A DNA stretch of 64,000 nt, taken from Purshia tridentata. Lineage: Eukaryota > Streptophyta > Magnoliopsida > Rosales > Rosaceae. The first letter of the stretch is position 1. The number at the start of each line of letters is the position of its first letter. A model generated the notes under the pieces. That model was given only the letters and a program-made list of their open reading frames with translations, was not told the origin of the DNA and made no database searches. The stretch lies in the NCBI GenBank assembly GCA_003254885.1, contig QANT01007259.1, positions 1 to 64,000 on the forward strand, in the 5' to 3' direction. Shown piece by piece: positions 59,723-64,000 of this stretch. The position numbers were made by a program, and so were the translations under genes.

Positions 59723-61070
59723 GGGACTATGTGGAAACTTCAACATGAAGTAAACCATTCAGTTCTCGGATCAGACTTTGGCAGTTGTTCTCAGGAGAAC
59801 TCACTGAAAACATGTGAAACTTTTTATGGTGAAAAGTGACAAACAATAATAAATTGAGTTTCAGTACAGTTGACTCATAAAGGAAAAATGTTTCGTGTAG
59901 TCAAGGTCATAGTTCTGGCGCTGATTACCATATGGGGAAACCACTGCCATTGCTTTTGACTGTCAGAGTAAATGCAAAGATCTTGCAACCACAAGAACAT
60001 GCATGCCTCAAGGCTAGAATGGATAATTTGATTAACTTAGAAGGCGGCTAGGGGACTTGGGCTTGGTTAATTAGCTGTCAATACCCTCCTGTATGCAACC
60101 ATTGTGATTCTGTGAACATCATTTTTCTATTGTAAATTAATAATTAGTAAAGGTTCTGTAAGTATAACTTTTCTTCCTTAGGTACTGTTTCTAAATGTTG
60201 AAATTTTCCTCGGTTATTGTCATAGCCATACAATTGTTTGTTAGGATAAACTGGCTGTAATAATTTGGTTACCATTTATAAATTCTTCCGTCTAAAGAAC
60301 AAGAAAATCATATAAATGACCATATATAAAAATTCTTGCTCCAATGCTGTTTAAATAATTAGATTGGTTTCAAGTTTTGTGGAATAAAACTTGAATGATT
60401 TCCATGAAGGTCTGAAAAGGCTATATGACTAAGCAAGTTACAGGCACCATTTTAGTCTGAAGCAAGTGTAAAAAGAACAAGCTGGTCTAGATTGAATATA
60501 AGGTTCTATTGTCAAGCAATTTTCATGGCATACTATTACTAGGTAGAACATGTATGCCACGATCTGGGAATCTGGCTAGAGACAAATTGAATACTTTGTA
60601 ATTCATCCTTCTGTTTCCAACCTATTAGAAAACAAAGTGAGGATGTTAGACCACGGAAGGTTCACTAGGAAGAGACAAAGGAGGTGCAGTTAATTTTTGA
60701 AGAGGGTACGTGTCACGTCACAGAGTACTTTGACTGTATTTCTTTATTTCTTGTTTGTATTGCATGCATATTTTTAACCGTCTTCTTGTAATCAATGATA
60801 ACTAATGAAAAATGACGTCTTGAATTGATGATTAAGAAGGATCCTTTACATAGTCACCAGGTGCACAAAATCTAACCCACCTAAACTGAAGCCTGGCCAA
60901 TAGATTAGACTATTAGAGCAACTAAACTCGCTAATTCACCAGTAAATCTGAAGCTATCCATTTTCTTTCCATTGGCATAGAATGAAACAAGTTATTCATC
61001 ACTTCCATCTTATATGGGAAGCTCAAAGAGCACTCACAGACTGAAACATATATATCAATTTGAACCATCT
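59723..61070. other. Convergent 3' flanks of the kinase and ERCC1 genes
   Basis: About 1.3 kb of AT-rich DNA between two stop codons on converging strands. Both 3' UTRs should lie here. I see no coding sequence or clear repeat. Confidence 0.5.
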
Positions 61071-63845
61071 TCATGATGAACTTCTGTTTTCAGTTTCAGC
61101 TTCCATGGAAGCGCTTGTTTCTCCTTTCTTCTCCCCTGTTGACTTGCTCTTTTTACTATTAACTTTATCAGCATATTTGGCAAAAGCAGCGGATAGGGCT
61201 GACTTAACATTCAATTCTGGTTCTTTCTTCCTGTTTTCGCTTTTATCTTCTGTTTCCTCTTCTTCTTTATGTTCAACCACTGAACCAGGTTCAGCATTGT
61301 TCGGAACAGAGGTTTCTGGAACAGCAGGACGGCTGGCAACCACACGCTTAAATGGTTCATGAAATGTGTCATACAAACGTTTTACCTGATGGACACAGTA
61401 TGTTGAGAGTCAAATAGATTCCATAAAAGACATGGGCATAAAACACTATTTACTGAAAACAATCCCACGTAATGTGCATGCAACCAGAACTAAGAACAAG
61501 AAGGCATTATTTGTTCTGTCTCACTCTGAATGCTAGTCCAAACATTAAAGAAAAAGGAAAAAAAAAAATTTGAACAGCAGGAAAATACCTTACGCTCTCC
61601 TATGCCAGGGCAACGAGCCAGGTCTTCCATTGAAGCATCCATGATATGAGAAAGAGACTACAATAACATGACAATTAGCTCTATATCAACATTACTAAGA
61701 AGCAAGTTCTCTGCCAATACAAATTCTCAGTACAAAACAGAAGGCATACCCCAAATGTGGTACCAAGGGTGACTACATCAGTCTTGTTAACATGTCGGAC
61801 TGTTGTTAGAGCATGATTTAGCTATAATATAAAACAAACAAGTTTCAGTTCAATGAATTCATAGTGTTGTAAACTCATACAATCCACTCTAGATATATTA
61901 AGAAAAATATTTAGTAAGACTCTAATTTGGCATTAATGAAGAACGTGATTGATTAGTTGACCTCAATTGTATCGATACCCGTGATAAATAGTCTGTATCC
62001 GTTTGGCCTTGAATAATGTCAGCAGGCTTGTTTTCGTAGACTTTTATTGTCTCCAAGTAGCGACCACATTCCTCCAAGCTATAAAAACATATTAGAAGGA
62101 AATCAGGCCAAAGAAACCAATAAAAAACAAGTTACTGTGAAATAAGCAAATGCCTATAACACCTTTAATATTATCACAATATTTGAACTTTGTGAAAAAA
62201 GTCAAGTCATGTTAATTCTGGAATATTTTGTGAAAAAAATAAAAATAGCAAACATAATTTTCTAATATTATAAGCACAGAAATGTTGTCTAGTTTACATA
62301 CTCTGTTTGCAGTTCAAAACAAAATATTTGTACCTCCAACCACATAATAGGGTGCATTCATGAAGCATGGCAGTTTTAGTAACTTCAAGTAATGGCTTAA
62401 TTACATCCTCCTGAAACCAATGACAACAAGAAAATTCGCTATTACAAATACCGAAAAAGAAAACAAAAAGTTACTACTAAAGGTATGAAAGACAACTGAT
62501 TGGCACAATGGCTTACCACATCAACATGGCAAAGAACAACACGAAGCTTGAAGTTCTTTTGCAATTCTCTTATACGGAAATATAGGTAGTCTGGATGCAG
62601 CAGATGATACCGAAGACTGCAACAATTGGTCAACTCAATACATGTTCATGTATATAAGATAATTATGCATACATCCAATCAAATTTATTTATTTCAACGT
62701 ATTAAAATTAGCATGAGGTTGGCATCATCAACAACAGAGTTAAAAAAACACTTCAAGCATGAAAATAAGAAAACAATGCTTTCCCGTGTAACTGTTAGTC
62801 ATTTACAAAATTGGTTCACAATAGCAGTTGTATTATATTTACCACAGAGCATCCTCACTATAGGCTCACATGTATATAGAATAGTATACAGAAAGTGCAA
62901 CCTTTCGAACCTTAGATAAAGAGCACATGAGCTTTGCCCAAGTAAGTAGTCACAAACAATATCTGCAAACTCCCACCTCACATTTCTAATATGTTTGAGC
63001 AAGGGGTTTCCCTTCTGCATGGAGAAATTACATATTACACTCAGTTTAAAGTAACAGAAATGCAAATTATAGTCGCTACACACCGCATAAATTTAAACTT
63101 CTCCAGCTAATGAGCTTATAAAGCATACTTTCCATCAATTTTGATTTGACATCAAAATGCACCCTAAATAAAAGTACTATACCTGTCTGTGGCTCACAAG
63201 AATTGCATTGCGACGCTGAGCAGACGATGATGATGCAACAGCATTTGTAGGAGCAGATGATGAAGATGGAACATCAGATTGGCCAATTTGCCTAAAGCAA
63301 GAAACAAAGACCAGAAAGCATCTCAGTTTCAGTTACCCAGAGAGTTCCATTAGCTTATGTTAGAAAGCTCAGGGCTTTCTTAGTTCTTATACAACGAAAA
63401 TGACTTCCCTCTTAACTTGCTTTCCAACATTATTTCCAGCCACAATATTTCCCCATAAACTATTTTCCATCAAAACAAACAGCCCACATTTTCTCAAGCA
63501 GAAACTGCCTTAAACCAAAATAAATATATATAAAAAATGTATACACACCCACAAAGGTTTGGAATGAAATTGGCAAAAGGGTACCTTGAATTAGCGGCTT
63601 CTGAGGCCTGTGGGGATTGTGAGGTGGTGGTAGAGGGAGGAGGAGGAGGAGGCGAGTAGAACTCAGAGGATTTGACGAAGGCAAAAGCTTGAGAAAAGGT
63701 TTCTGAGGGAGCGAACAGAGAAGGTGGGGTTGATTTTGACTGTGAGCTCTGAATGACTTCCTGAAAAGATGGTATTTTTATCACCGTCTTCTTGTTGTTT
63801 CTCTTTGGGTCTGACTCTGTATTTTGCTCTCTGTCTTCCTCTTCC

Positions 63846-63847
<2 letters not shown>
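61071..63847 (-). CDS. ERCC1: DNA excision repair protein ERCC1 (RAD10)
   Basis: The partner of XPF/RAD1 in the structure-specific endonuclease that cuts 5' of lesions in nucleotide excision repair and acts in crosslink repair and recombination. Nine exons (minus): 63585-63847, 63183-63291, 62911-63014, 62616-62517, 62410-62334, 62078-61979, 61821-61750, 61657-61589 and 61385-61071; total 1209 nt, 402 residues. The central domain includes [38 protein letters not shown] and [18 protein letters not shown]; the tandem helix-hairpin-helix region follows with [20 protein letters not shown]. The N- and C-termini are hydrophilic, the latter with a long Glu/Lys/Ser tail usual in plants. The start ATG directly follows a (GA)n leader run. 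Arabidopsis ERCC1 (At3g05210) neighbours HIPP and SPC22/23, as here. Confidence 0.95.

Positions 63848-63848
<1 letters not shown>

Positions 63849-63878
<30 letters not shown>
63849..63878 (-). promoter_or_regulatory. (GA)15 run in the ERCC1 leader
   Basis: Fifteen TC units on the plus strand, read as GA on the coding strand, end one base before the ERCC1 start codon. GA runs in plant leaders and promoters are known binding sites for BBR/BPC factors; whether it functions here is unknown. Its length makes it a likely variable microsatellite. Confidence 0.7.
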
Positions 63879-63881
<3 letters not shown>

Positions 63882-64000
63882 CTAATGCTGATTTCGTAGT
63901 TCGTTAAAGACGTAAACTGTAAAGCATGGATTGAAGGATAGTTGGTTAACTTAGGTTTTTTAGGTGATGATATGGAGCCTATTGTGTTGAGAATTTTAAA

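Noticed and set aside
1-64000. CRISPR arrays, rRNA genes, operons, plasmid or phage features
   Set aside because: Nothing of this kind is present; introns and gene families show plant nuclear DNA. No intact tRNA cloverleaf was recognised by eye either.

Overview
This is a plant nuclear window: AT-rich intergenic DNA, many short GT-AG introns, isoprenylation and plastid-targeting signals, and families found only in plants (NPH3-type BTB, VOZ-free NF-Y, DUF295 F-box, HIPP metal-binding proteins, LOG2-like RING ligases). It looks like a rosid eudicot; Rosaceae is a guess from overall flavour, not shown. All gene models were spliced by hand, and each multi-exon model below sums to a whole number of codons.

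Layout. The 3' end of an unnamed plus-strand gene (1-146) is followed by a run of minus-strand genes: mevalonate kinase MVK (648-3650), indole-3-acetamide amidase AMI1 (4866-7957), a RING ligase (8730-10894), a B3/DUF313-like protein (11704-12258) and an NPH3/BTB protein (13421-15783). A plus-strand plastid membrane protein (17158-17856) and an RNase T2 remnant (18224-18464) separate these from an alpha-crystallin-domain protein (19735-21663), NF-YC (22952-23740), a CCX cation/Ca2+ exchanger (26738-29806), a five-unit Myb/SANT-like gene (30556-35715), an unknown small protein (36995-37468), signal peptidase subunit SPC22/23 (38552-40382), a TAXI/EDGP-like protease homologue (41149-42516), a HIPP protein (44469-46601) and a LOG2-like RING ligase (49885-52878). 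Then come a DUF295 F-box fragment (53256-53530, minus), ALG13 (54304-55502, plus), a receptor-like kinase (56999-59722, plus) and ERCC1 (61071-63847, minus).

Gene order recalls Arabidopsis. From memory, ERCC1, a large HIPP and SPC22/23 are close neighbours around At3g05210-At3g05230; SPC22/23 and MVK lie at At5g27430-At5g27450; and the alpha-crystallin gene and NF-YC3 at At1g54850 and At1g54830. The genes are housekeeping and signalling genes; I see no joint pathway, operon-like unit or biosynthetic cluster.

Most interesting points: a Myb/SANT gene built from five copies of a two-exon unit, with an in-frame stop in its last copy while downstream coding sequence looks intact; recent in-frame tandem duplications in the TAXI-like gene (72 bp) and the LOG2-like gene (135 bp), alongside similar 120-300 bp duplications in non-coding DNA; a snRNA-type promoter motif pair at 12738-12780 placed just before a short U6-5'-end-like sequence and a T-run; and decayed RNase T2 and DUF295 gene pieces. 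I found no convincing previously undescribed system.
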